Below, piece after piece: positions 1-4,523 of a stretch of DNA of 6,812 nucleotides (position 1 is the stretch's first letter; each line of letters starts with the position of its first letter). Source of the stretch: Candidatus Tectimicrobiota bacterium. Its GTDB lineage: Bacteria; JACPSX01. The notes beneath the pieces are model-generated. The model saw only the letters and a program-made list of their open reading frames with translations. It had not been told where the DNA came from and did no database searches. The translations under genes were made by a program, and so were the position numbers. The stretch is taken from assembly GCA_016193065.1 (NCBI GenBank), contig JACPSX010000148.1, positions 1 to 6,812 of the forward strand, in the 5' to 3' direction.

Positions 1-1
1 G

Positions 2-43
2 ACGGCAGTTCATCAATTCCTCTCGGAGAGGGGTCTATCGTGA
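2..43 (+). CDS. C-terminal end of upstream gene, probably MntA-like antitoxin nucleotidyltransferase (partial)
   Basis: An open frame enters the window from the left and ends TAVHQFLSERGLS at a TGA (41-43). That TGA overlaps the GTG start of the HepT-like gene by two bases (GTGA). Thirteen residues are too few to identify a family. The assignment rests on context: HepT toxins are normally encoded directly after, and often overlapping, the MntA minimal nucleotidyltransferase antitoxin that AMPylates them. The ribosome-binding site of hepT (GGAGAGG) lies inside this frame, which fits translational coupling. If the 5' flank showed no GSxARG nucleotidyltransferase motif, this call would be wrong. 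Confidence 0.45.
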   Translation, partial: TAVHQFLSERGLS

Positions 44-471
44 GTCCCATTGAGGCGGAGGTGATCCGCCGCAAGTTGGGAATCATTACGGAGAATCTGC
101 GCGCACTGAAGCCAATCGGGACTCTCAGCTCTAAGGAATACCGCCGGGATCTATTCCGCAGGAAAGGGACGGAGAGACTCCTCCAGGAGCTGATTGAAGC
201 TGCTATTGACATCAACACCCATCTGGCTACGGCCCAGGGGCAGAGTCCCCCGGATGACTATTACGAAAGCTTCCTCAAGATGGGTGATCTCGGTGTTCTC
301 TCTTCAGAACTTGCCAACGGGCTTGCCCCCTCGGCCGGTCTCAGAAACCGCCTGGTCCACGAATACGACGTGCTGGACGACAAGCTGATCCTGGCTGCCG
401 TCAAGACCGCCCAGGATCTTTATGCCCGCTACGTGAAGGCCGTTGAGGATTTCCTGAAAACCAATCCCTAG
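40..471 (+). CDS. hepT: HepT-like ribonuclease toxin (DUF86 family)
   Basis: A 143-residue, largely helical protein of the DUF86/HepT (HEPN superfamily) type, the RNase toxin of MntA-HepT systems. The diagnostic RX4HXY motif is visible as Arg102-NRLV-His107-Glu-Tyr109. Arg and His form the HEPN RNase active site, and in studied systems the Tyr is the residue that MntA AMPylates to neutralise the toxin. The stretch around residues 45-66 (ERLLQELIEAAIDINTHLA) and the GVLSSELANGL segment (85-95) are also typical of DUF86. The start is GTG with GGAGAGG about 8 bases upstream, overlapping the stop of the preceding frame. The length matches the family (about 130-150 aa) and the motif is intact, so the toxin looks functional. 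The gene ends tail-to-tail with the selenoprotein gene, sharing CTAG as overlapping stops. The family call is firm; activity is inferred. Confidence 0.88.
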   Translation: MSPIEAEVIRRKLGIITENLRALKPIGTLSSKEYRRDLFRRKGTERLLQELIEAAIDINTHLATAQGQSPPDDYYESFLKMGDLGVLSSELANGLAPSAGLRNRLVHEYDVLDDKLILAAVKTAQDLYARYVKAVEDFLKTNP

Positions 472-1349
472 CAGTTGCAGCGGATCGCGAATTCTTTTTC
501 CCGTCCCACCAGGGACTCCCCCCTTGCCTTGTGGTCCGCCGTGTGAGCGGCGACTGTCTCCACGCCCTTCCGGTAGATATTCTTGATCGTCTCCTCCCAG
601 TCCCGGTTGTCGTCGGCGGACCACGGGAAGGGGAGTTCCAGGATCTTCCAGGGCTCGCGGAATTCCGAGGCCAGCCGCAGGGCCGCCCTCAGAATCTCGC
701 GCTGCAGCTCCGGCTCGTTGGGCTTTCCCGCGGGGCAGCCGGGGGGAAAATCGAGAAAGACGGTGCGGGGAGGCTTGAAAGCGCTGCTCACATCCCAGAG
801 GCAACTCATGCTGAGAGTGGGGAGTCCCCGGGCTTCCAATCCTCGTGCAATCAGTCCCACGGACCGATGGCAGGCGGGTCAGAGAGGGAAGAGAAAAACA
901 AGATCCACTCCCTGAGAACTAAATTCCTCCTTGATGGCGGGGACGGTCTTCTCGATCAGTTCCGTGTATCGCGTGATCGAGCCGACCATGGACACCGCTC
1001 TGGGGGCAAGACGGCCTATCGTCCCCTGGGACTCCAGTTCCGCGAGCCTGTCCCGGGGGAAAGCGACGTTCAGGTCCTCTTCGGCCCAGATCCGCACCGG
1101 TGTCTTGTGGGAAAGGATCAAATCCGAAAGAGGCGTCTTGCGATCGATCAGGCGGTAGGAGAGATCGTTCGTTTCGGCGAGAAGCGGCTCCGTGGGGAGC
1201 TGCACACCCGCGCTGCTGAAGAGGCCGATGGTGGCCTCCGCGATCGGACGGCGCAGCGGTGTGAGTTGCGGCGGATCGAAGTTCGGCAGGGGAGGGTAGG
1301 GCCTGGGGGCCATGAGCTTGGTCATGAACTCCACGTACTGAAACGGCAT
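468..1349 (-). CDS. GrdB/PrdB-like reductase family selenoprotein with in-frame UGA (Sec157)
   Basis: This reads as one 293-residue protein if the TGA at 881-879 is translated as selenocysteine (residue 157). Both halves are in the same frame and fit the glycine/sarcosine/betaine/D-proline reductase selenoprotein B family. Before the TGA are an IGLFSSAGVQL segment, the DLNVAFPRDRLAELESQGTIG block and VDLVFLFPL. After it come PACHRSVGLIARGLEARGLPTL and TVFLDFPPGCPAGKPNEPE. The TGA falls at the redox position, giving U-P-A-C (Sec157, Cys160), the UxxC arrangement of this family. A hairpin of SECIS type follows. The start at 1349 is chosen because AAGGAGGG (1364-1357) sits 7 bases upstream and the added N-terminus of the longer frame is repeat-derived. 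The protein is shorter than true GrdB (about 430 aa) and longer than PrdB (about 240 aa), so the substrate is unknown. No pyruvoyl subunit (GrdE/PrdA) is present. A nonsense-mutated pseudogene is the alternative, made less likely by conservation on both sides. Confidence 0.85.
846..872 (-). promoter_or_regulatory. Candidate bacterial SECIS element
   Basis: On the mRNA, beginning 7 nt after the UGA, TGC pairs with GCA, then there is a C/T mismatch. ATCGGTCC then pairs with GGACTGAT (8 bp, one G-U wobble) around a GTG loop. The apical loop starts 18 nt after the UGA and its first base is G, matching the described bacterial SECIS rules (loop about 16-37 nt from UGA, G in the first two loop bases). 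It would recruit SelB with Sec-tRNA. The element lies within the coding sequence, as is usual in bacteria. Confidence 0.7.
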
Positions 1350-1356
1350 CGTGCAT

Positions 1357-1364
1357 CCCTCCTT
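1357..1364 (-). promoter_or_regulatory. Ribosome binding site of the selenoprotein gene
   Basis: AAGGAGGG with a 7-base spacer before the ATG at 1349. It decides the start: the same frame is open further upstream to 1454, but that extension runs through the palindromic repeat at 1393-1417 and has no comparable ribosome-binding site. Confidence 0.75.
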
Positions 1365-1385
1365 GATTCTTCTATTCCTCTTCCC

Positions 1386-1432
1386 AATCTTACCCTCTCC
1401 CCAATTTGGGGAGAGGGGTGGGTGAGGGGGAG
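1386..1432. repeat. CCCTCTCCCC/GGGGAGAGGG palindromic repeat
   Basis: A 10-bp perfect inverted repeat, CCCTCTCCCC (1393-1402) and GGGGAGAGGG (1408-1417), with an AATTT centre whose ends can also pair, followed by GGTGGGTGAGGGGG. The motif resembles the dispersed intergenic 'CCCTCACCC...CCCTCTCCCC' palindromes of many proteobacterial-type genomes. It sits between the 3' end of sir2 and the start of the selenoprotein gene, both on the minus strand, and has no T-tract on either strand. Confidence 0.7.
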
Positions 1433-1446
1433 CTTTTGCAAATTGC

Positions 1447-2202
1447 TCAGGCAAGTCTCATCAGTGGATTCAACTGTTCAAAGAACTCCCCGATCTCTCT
1501 ATCCCACCGGTAGTCCGCCAGTGAATCCAGCGGCGTGTCGTCCCTATTAATGATGGCAAGCAGGGCGCCGCTTTGTTTCGCAATCACCGGGAAAGAGGCA
1601 GCCGGCTGAACAACAAGGGAAGAGCCCACGACGATGAAGACCTTTGCCGCCTCGCTCCACTCCTGGGCGCGCTGCATGGCCCGCAGGGGCATCTGCTGGC
1701 CGAAGGAAATGGTGGCGGGCTTTAGATAGCCGCCGCACGCATCGCAGATCGGAGGACGAAAATCGCCGACGATTCTCTCATAGATTGCGTTCGGTTCAAA
1801 TTCTTTCCCGCACTGCAGACAGGTGACTTTTCTGTCCGTGCCGTGCAACTCCACGATTTTTTCCTCGGAAACTCCGGCCATCTGGTGGAGCCCGTCCACA
1901 TTCTGCGTGATAAGACCCAGCAATTGGCCCCTCTTCTCAAACTCGGCAATCGAGTAGTGCCCGATATTCGGCTTCACGTTCTTGTAAAGTTCGTTAGTTT
2001 CCTTCTTCATCTTCCAATATTGGATGCGCGCAGCCTCGCTGTCCAGAAAGTCCGAGTAATAGACCGGCGTGTATCTTGTCCAGATCCCCCCCGGACTGCG
2101 GAAGTCGGGTACGCCGGATTCCGTGCTGATTCCCGCCCCGGTGAAGAAGACAACGTCACGGCAGGCTTTCAGTCCGCTGGCAAAGTCCTGCAGTGTCATC
2201 AT
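1447..2202 (-). CDS. sir2: NAD-dependent protein deacylase, Sir2 family
   Basis: A 251-residue cytoplasmic sirtuin that removes acyl groups from lysines using NAD+, releasing nicotinamide and O-acyl-ADP-ribose. Visible motifs are the NAD-binding TGAGISTESGVPDFRS (21-36), TQNVDGLHQMAG (99-110), catalytic His120 in ELHGT, zinc ligands Cys128, Cys131, Cys153 and Cys156 (CLQC and CDAC), VGSSLVVQPAA (192-202) and the ribose-binding IINRD (218-222). Spacing and length match compact bacterial sirtuins such as that of Thermotoga maritima. No clear Tyr-x-x-Arg pair of CobB/SIRT5-type desuccinylases is seen, so deacetylation is the more likely activity. The ATG at 2202 is chosen for AGGGA at 2214-2210 (7-base spacer). 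ATG 2199 and ATG 2217 are alternatives, and the frame stays open to 2400 without domain content. The selenoprotein gene lies 97 bases downstream on the same strand and may share the transcript. Confidence 0.93.
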   Translation of the reverse strand: MMTLQDFASGLKACRDVVFFTGAGISTESGVPDFRSPGGIWTRYTPVYYSDFLDSEAARIQYWKMKKETNELYKNVKPNIGHYSIAEFEKRGQLLGLITQNVDGLHQMAGVSEEKIVELHGTDRKVTCLQCGKEFEPNAIYERIVGDFRPPICDACGGYLKPATISFGQQMPLRAMQRAQEWSEAAKVFIVVGSSLVVQPAASFPVIAKQSGALLAIINRDDTPLDSLADYRWDREIGEFFEQLNPLMRLA

Positions 2203-2241
2203 AAAGGATTCCCTCATGGGTCGAGGCCGGGTACAGCCCGT

Positions 2242-2247
2242 ATTATA
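2242..2247 (-). promoter_or_regulatory. Candidate -10 box of sir2
   Basis: On the minus strand this reads TATAAT, a perfect sigma70-type -10, about 40 bases before the sir2 ATG. No good -35 exists at 16-18 bases (GGAGTT at 17). A GGAGT-N4-ACTCC inverted repeat (2257-2270) overlaps the place where the -35 should be, so activator or repressor binding there is conceivable. Confidence 0.45.
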
Positions 2248-2337
2248 GAACTTCCGGGAGTCAAAACTCCAGTGAATGCGCTCTCGCTTTCGAGAAGATC
2301 CGAGCTTCTGGCCTAACAGGTTGCTGAGAATGTCCTT

Positions 2338-2406
2338 TTCGTGGTTCGACAAGCCTGTCCTGCACCCGGAAGCCGGGTACCCGGTCGAAGGGCTCACCAC
2401 GAACGG
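2338..2406. repeat. REP-like palindrome (TTCGTGGT...ACCACGAA)
   Basis: TTCGTGGT (2338-2345) pairs with ACCACGAA (2396-2403). Between them lie TTCGACAAGCCTGTCC, a GGGTACCC palindrome (2375-2382), and GTCGAAGGGCTC. The wording (TTCGACAAGCC, TCGAAGGGCTCACCACGAACGG) is that of a widespread family of intergenic repeats. It lies in the roughly 380-base gene-free divergent region 2203-2581 and apparently belongs to no gene. Confidence 0.65.
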
Positions 2407-2433
2407 AGAAACTTCCAGAATTTCAATGCGTGA

Positions 2434-2468
2434 TCCGTTCGCTCTGAGCGTGTCGAAGGGCGAGCGGA
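2434..2468. repeat. REP-like palindrome (TCCGTTCGC...GCGAGCGGA)
   Basis: TCCGTTCGC (2434-2442) pairs with GCGAGCGGA (2460-2468) with one G-U wobble, around TCTGAGCGTGTCGAAGG. This is the familiar 'CCGTTCGCCCTGAGC...TCGAAGGGCGAACGG' dispersed repeat. It is separated by 27 bases from the preceding repeat and probably comes from a related family. Confidence 0.65.
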
Positions 2469-2502
2469 GGGTTTTTCGGCAACCTTCTAATGAAAAGCAG
2501 GC

Positions 2503-2533
2503 TTGACAACCGTGTCCCCTGCCGAGAGATACT
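2503..2533 (+). promoter_or_regulatory. Candidate promoter of the PPOX-GNAT-YceI genes
   Basis: A perfect -35 TTGACA (2503-2508) is followed after a long 19-base spacer by GATACT (2528-2533, 4 of 6 matches to TATAAT). It lies just outside the REP-like repeats and about 50 bases before the first rightward gene. The -35 is convincing; the -10 and the spacing are not ideal. Confidence 0.35.
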
Positions 2534-2555
2534 GCTAAGGTAAGGAGGTTTCGAA

Positions 2556-2618
2556 ATGACCCGGGGAATCAGGAGGTCAACATGCTCGATTTCACCACCA
2601 AATTCGGCCGGCGGGTAA
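2556..2618 (+). CDS. Possible 20-residue leader ORF overlapping the PPOX gene start
   Basis: ATG at 2556 has an excellent ribosome-binding site (AAGGAGG 2542-2548, 7-base spacer) and encodes MTRGIRRSTCSISPPNSAGG before TAA. It is out of frame with the PPOX gene and overlaps its first 37 bases. The PPOX ribosome-binding site (AGGAGG 2571-2576) is read as two tandem AGG arginine codons. It may be a leader or coupling peptide, or a chance frame after a duplicated Shine-Dalgarno sequence. There is no homology to judge by. Confidence 0.22.
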   Translation: MTRGIRRSTCSISPPNSAGG

Positions 2619-2998
2619 ACCGGCGCCTTCGTCAGGAGCAGATTATCTGGCTGACGACTGTTGACTCGAACAACGTACCTCTGCCAAGACCGGTCTGGTT
2701 TCACTGGGATGGCGAGACGCTCCTGATCTTCAGCGAAGAGGACAGGGCCAAGATCCGGCACATCGCCCGGAACCCGAAGGTCTCGCTGAATTTCAACACG
2801 GATGAGGAGGGCGGCGATGTCGCTGTCCTCGTGGGAAAAGCCAGAGTTCTGGAGGAACCACCTCCTCAGACGAGAGTCAAGGCTTATCTCAGAAAATACA
2901 AGAAAGGGCTGAAGGATCTGGGAATGACCTCGGCCGCGTTCACGGGTTCATATTCGGTTCCTATCGTTGTTACCCCGAAGGACATGCGGGGTTTTTGA
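2582..2998 (+). CDS. PPOX-class split-barrel flavin/F420-dependent oxidoreductase-like protein
   Basis: A 138-residue cytoplasmic protein with the pyridoxamine 5'-phosphate oxidase-like split beta-barrel fold. Typical blocks are QIIWLTTVDSNNVPLPRPVWFHWDGETLLIFS (20-51), the DRAKIRHIARNPKVSLNFN strand-helix (54-72), a DVAVLVGKARVLEE strand (79-92) and a C-terminal YSVPIVVTPKDMRGF. The N-terminal FGRRVNRRLRQEQIIWLTT resembles the small F420-dependent PPOX subfamily (TIGR03667-like), but cofactor choice between F420, FMN and FAD cannot be read from this sequence. The start has AGGAGGT at 2571-2577 with a 4-5 base spacer. The stop is followed by one codon and then the ATG of the GNAT gene in the same frame, so translation is probably coupled. 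Confidence 0.85.
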   Translation: MLDFTTKFGRRVNRRLRQEQIIWLTTVDSNNVPLPRPVWFHWDGETLLIFSEEDRAKIRHIARNPKVSLNFNTDEEGGDVAVLVGKARVLEEPPPQTRVKAYLRKYKKGLKDLGMTSAAFTGSYSVPIVVTPKDMRGF

Positions 2999-3001
2999 AT
3001 C

Positions 3002-3469
3002 ATGGAAGTCGCTGGCTGCACGATGGAGGATTTTCACCAGATCGTTTCCCATATTGCCGAGTTCTGGGGGAGTGACCGGACGCTGCACTTGCACCACCCC
3101 ATGTTCGTCCACGAGTTTGGCGATACGGCCTACGTTGTGAAGGACGGGTCCGACGTGGCTGCCTATCTTTTCGGTTTCCTTTCCCAGACCGAGCCCACGG
3201 CCTACGTGCATCTGGTCGGGGTCCGAACACCGTACCGAAGGCGGGGGCTCGCTCGGCAGCTCTACGAGCACTTCATTTCCGTTGCGCTATCCCGAGGCTG
3301 CAAGAAGCTCAAGGCGATCACGACGCCGGGAAATCTCGGATCGATTGCCTTCCACCGGGCGCTGGGGATGGAGATGATCGGGACGGCGAACGAGCAGGGC
3401 ATCCCGGTCGTTCGCGATTATGCCGGACCGGGTCAGGGCAGGGTGGTGTTTGTGAAGGACCTTCTCTAG
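3002..3469 (+). CDS. GNAT family N-acetyltransferase
   Basis: A 155-residue GCN5-related acetyltransferase that would transfer an acetyl group from acetyl-CoA to an amine. Motif A is clear: strand YVHLVGVRTPYRRRGLARQLYEHF (68-91), with the R-R-R-G-L-A pyrophosphate loop (79-84) that binds CoA. It is followed by CKKLKAITTPGNLGSIAFHRALGMEMIG (100-127), the strand 5/helix region with the usual N-x-x-x-x-x-F-x-x-x-x-G pattern. The N-terminal CTMEDFHQIVSHIAEFWG is a normal start for this family. The substrate is unknown. It begins 3 bases after the stop of the PPOX gene, in the same frame and with little independent Shine-Dalgarno sequence, so it probably depends on ribosomes finishing the upstream gene. 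Confidence 0.9.
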   Translation: MEVAGCTMEDFHQIVSHIAEFWGSDRTLHLHHPMFVHEFGDTAYVVKDGSDVAAYLFGFLSQTEPTAYVHLVGVRTPYRRRGLARQLYEHFISVALSRGCKKLKAITTPGNLGSIAFHRALGMEMIGTANEQGIPVVRDYAGPGQGRVVFVKDLL

Positions 3470-3508
3470 GCTCGGCAGAGCGGACACATCGGAAGGAGGG
3501 GGAAGAAG

Positions 3509-4057
3509 ATGCGCTGGGAATTCGAGCCGGGGCACAGCGCGGCGGAGTTCTGCTGCCGACATATGATGGTGACGTGGATCCGGGGTCACTTCAAGAACGT
3601 CCGGGGCTCCCTGGAGTTTGATCCGCAGGCTCCGGACAAGTCCTCGGTGCGCGCCGAGATGGACGGCGCCGCCGTGTGGACGGGAGAGAAGGACCGGGAC
3701 GAGCATCTTCGGGCGGCGGCTTTTCTGGACGCCGGGATCTATCCCAAGATCACGTTCGAGAGCAAGAGCGTGGACGTCCTCACGGCCCACGAGTGGCGAG
3801 TCAACGGAGACCTCACGCTCCGGGGAGTCACGCGTCCGGTGACTCTGAAGACCCAGTATCTCGGCCAGTGGGAGACGCCCTACTGGGAAGGAGGCGCCGA
3901 CAGAGGTCCGGTGATCCGCGCGGGCTTCTGCGCCACCACCGTGATCAACCGCCACGATTTCGGCGTGAGCTGGAATGCCCTGATGGACAGAGGAGGCGTC
4001 GTCGTGGGAGACGAGGTGTACATCACGTTGGACATCGAGGCGCTGCGCAAAAAATGA
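3509..4057 (+). CDS. YceI family protein (lipid/isoprenoid-binding lipocalin-like)
   Basis: A 182-residue YceI-like beta-barrel; relatives bind polyisoprenoid or other amphiphilic molecules in a hydrophobic channel. Family landmarks are all present: FEPGHSAAEFCCRHMMVTWIRGHF (5-28), RDEHLRAAAFLDAGIYPKITFES (63-85), GDLTLRGVTRPVTLKTQYLG (100-119), INRHDFGVSWN (146-156) and the closing strand VGDEVYITLDIEAL (166-179). There is no signal peptide, unlike the periplasmic E. coli YceI, so it should be cytoplasmic. The start is supported by AAGGAGG at 3493-3499 with a 9-base spacer. It lies 39 bases after the GNAT gene and is likely the last gene of that transcript. The exact ligand is unknown. Confidence 0.92.
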   Translation: MRWEFEPGHSAAEFCCRHMMVTWIRGHFKNVRGSLEFDPQAPDKSSVRAEMDGAAVWTGEKDRDEHLRAAAFLDAGIYPKITFESKSVDVLTAHEWRVNGDLTLRGVTRPVTLKTQYLGQWETPYWEGGADRGPVIRAGFCATTVINRHDFGVSWNALMDRGGVVVGDEVYITLDIEALRKK

Positions 4058-4089
4058 CATGGGATTTTGGAATACCCGGACTTGTCTTA

Positions 4090-4182
4090 CCGTCATTCCG
4101 GCGCAGGCCGGAATCCAGTCTTGCCTTTATCACCTCGGCCCGAGGCTGAAGACCTGGATTCCCGCTTACGCGGGAATGACGG
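4090..4182. repeat. Paired ATTCC-N8-GGAAT inverted repeat, MITE-like
   Basis: Two 29-base arms (4090-4118 and 4154-4182) are inverted copies matching at 25 of 29 positions, separated by 35 bases. Each arm is itself a hairpin: ATTCCGGC-GCAG-GCCGGAAT and ATTCCCGC-TTAC-GCGGGAAT. The two differences at the hairpin stems are compensatory, keeping 8-bp pairing in each. The spacer holds a further small palindrome CCTCGG-C-CCGAGG (4133-4145). This wording resembles dRS3-type repeats known from Neisseria and similar dispersed elements elsewhere. It starts 33 bases after the YceI stop and could end that transcript as a strong stem, but there is no T-tract. Confidence 0.75.
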
Positions 4183-4202
4183 AGGGAGAAGATAAAGAAA
4201 AT

Positions 4203-4221
4203 GGGCGCAATGAATGCGCCC
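4203..4221. repeat. GGGCGCA/TGCGCCC palindrome
   Basis: A 7-bp perfect stem GGGCGCA (4203-4209) and TGCGCCC (4215-4221) with an ATGAA loop, followed by CCTGGA. It shares the GGGCGC...GCGCCCCT core with the right arm of the next element and is probably a partial copy of the same family. Confidence 0.6.
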
Positions 4222-4245
4222 CTGGACCGGAATCGGATCCTCCCA

Positions 4246-4326
4246 ATGTAGGGACGCGATTTATCGCGCCTTCATTTTAGAGGAAGAAGAGAAGCAAAGA
4301 GGGCGCAGCAAGCGGCGCCCCTACAT
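4246..4326. repeat. 81-base element bounded by ATGTAGGG/CCCTACAT
   Basis: The terminal 8-base inverted repeats are ATGTAGGG (4246-4253) and CCCTACAT (4319-4326). Inside the left end is CGCGAT-TT-ATCGCG (4255-4268), and inside the right end GGGCGC...GCGCCC (4301-4320). Between them is a purine-rich stretch without coding potential. It looks like a MITE-like or REP-pair element of the widespread GTAGGG...CCCTAC type. No target-site duplication was recognised. Confidence 0.6.
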
Positions 4327-4355
4327 GGGGAACGAGCTGATTCACTCCCGGATTG

Positions 4356-4384
4356 CCGTCCCCGACTACTATTTTCGGGGACGG
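4356..4384. repeat. Strong 10-bp hairpin CCGTCCCCGA/TCGGGGACGG
   Basis: A perfect 10-bp stem (4356-4365 with 4375-4384) around the loop CTACTATTT. It is the last structural element before the promoter region of the HyuA/HyuB operon. There is no U-run after the stem, so it is not a standard intrinsic terminator. It could be another dispersed repeat or a boundary structure. Confidence 0.6.
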
Positions 4385-4397
4385 GTCTTGCGCGGGG

Positions 4398-4466
4398 TTG
4401 ACGAAGTTAAGGGAAAAGGCCGTATGATGATTCCAGGTTTACCTGCTTGCCGGCTTGTGTTAAATT
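4398..4466 (+). promoter_or_regulatory. hyuA: Two candidate sigma70-type promoters for the hyuA operon
   Basis: The first has TTGACG (4398-4403) and TATGAT (4423-4428), each 5 of 6 matches, with a 19-base spacer. The second has TTTACC (4438-4443) and TAAATT (4461-4466), 17 bases apart, with a TG one base before the -10 (extended -10). Either would give a leader of roughly 50-90 bases before the ATG at 4524. With the repeats above, this accounts for what is seen in the gene-free stretch 4058-4523. Confidence 0.4.
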
Positions 4467-4523
4467 AAGGCCCGTCCAGCCGGAGTGCCCGGACCCGCGC
4501 GTAGTACCACCAAGTGAGGTTTC

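Noticed and set aside
468-860. Separate 130-residue gene starting at GTG 860
   Set aside because: It is in frame with the upstream segment, has no ribosome-binding site of its own, starts inside the SECIS-like stem-loop, and lacks the N-terminal half of its family. It is the 3' part of the selenoprotein.
1393-1417. Palindrome read as the intrinsic terminator of sir2
   Set aside because: No T-run follows the stem on the minus strand, and its sequence matches a dispersed repeat type.
531-1550. Long plus-strand open frame (339 codons) antisense to the selenoprotein gene
   Set aside because: It has low-complexity Arg/Gly-rich composition, no recognisable domain, and opposes two well-supported minus-strand coding regions. 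It is a GC-rich shadow frame.
2203-2400. N-terminal extension of the sirtuin to an ATG at 2400
   Set aside because: The extra 66 residues would be encoded by a promoter-like TATAAT region and part of a palindromic repeat, with no family similarity. The ATG at 2202 has a proper ribosome-binding site and gives the normal sirtuin length.
2996-2998. TGA between PPOX and GNAT as a second selenocysteine codon
   Set aside because: The PPOX protein ends at its normal C-terminus and GNAT starts at its normal N-terminus. Neither family has a redox site there and no SECIS-like hairpin was seen after it.
3287-4096. 269-codon minus-strand open frame across the GNAT and YceI-like genes
   Set aside because: It is a shadow of two genes with clear family motifs and has no recognisable domain of its own.
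4090-4384. CRISPR array
   Set aside because: The repeats are inverted, differ in sequence and are irregularly spaced; there are no direct repeats with uniform spacers.
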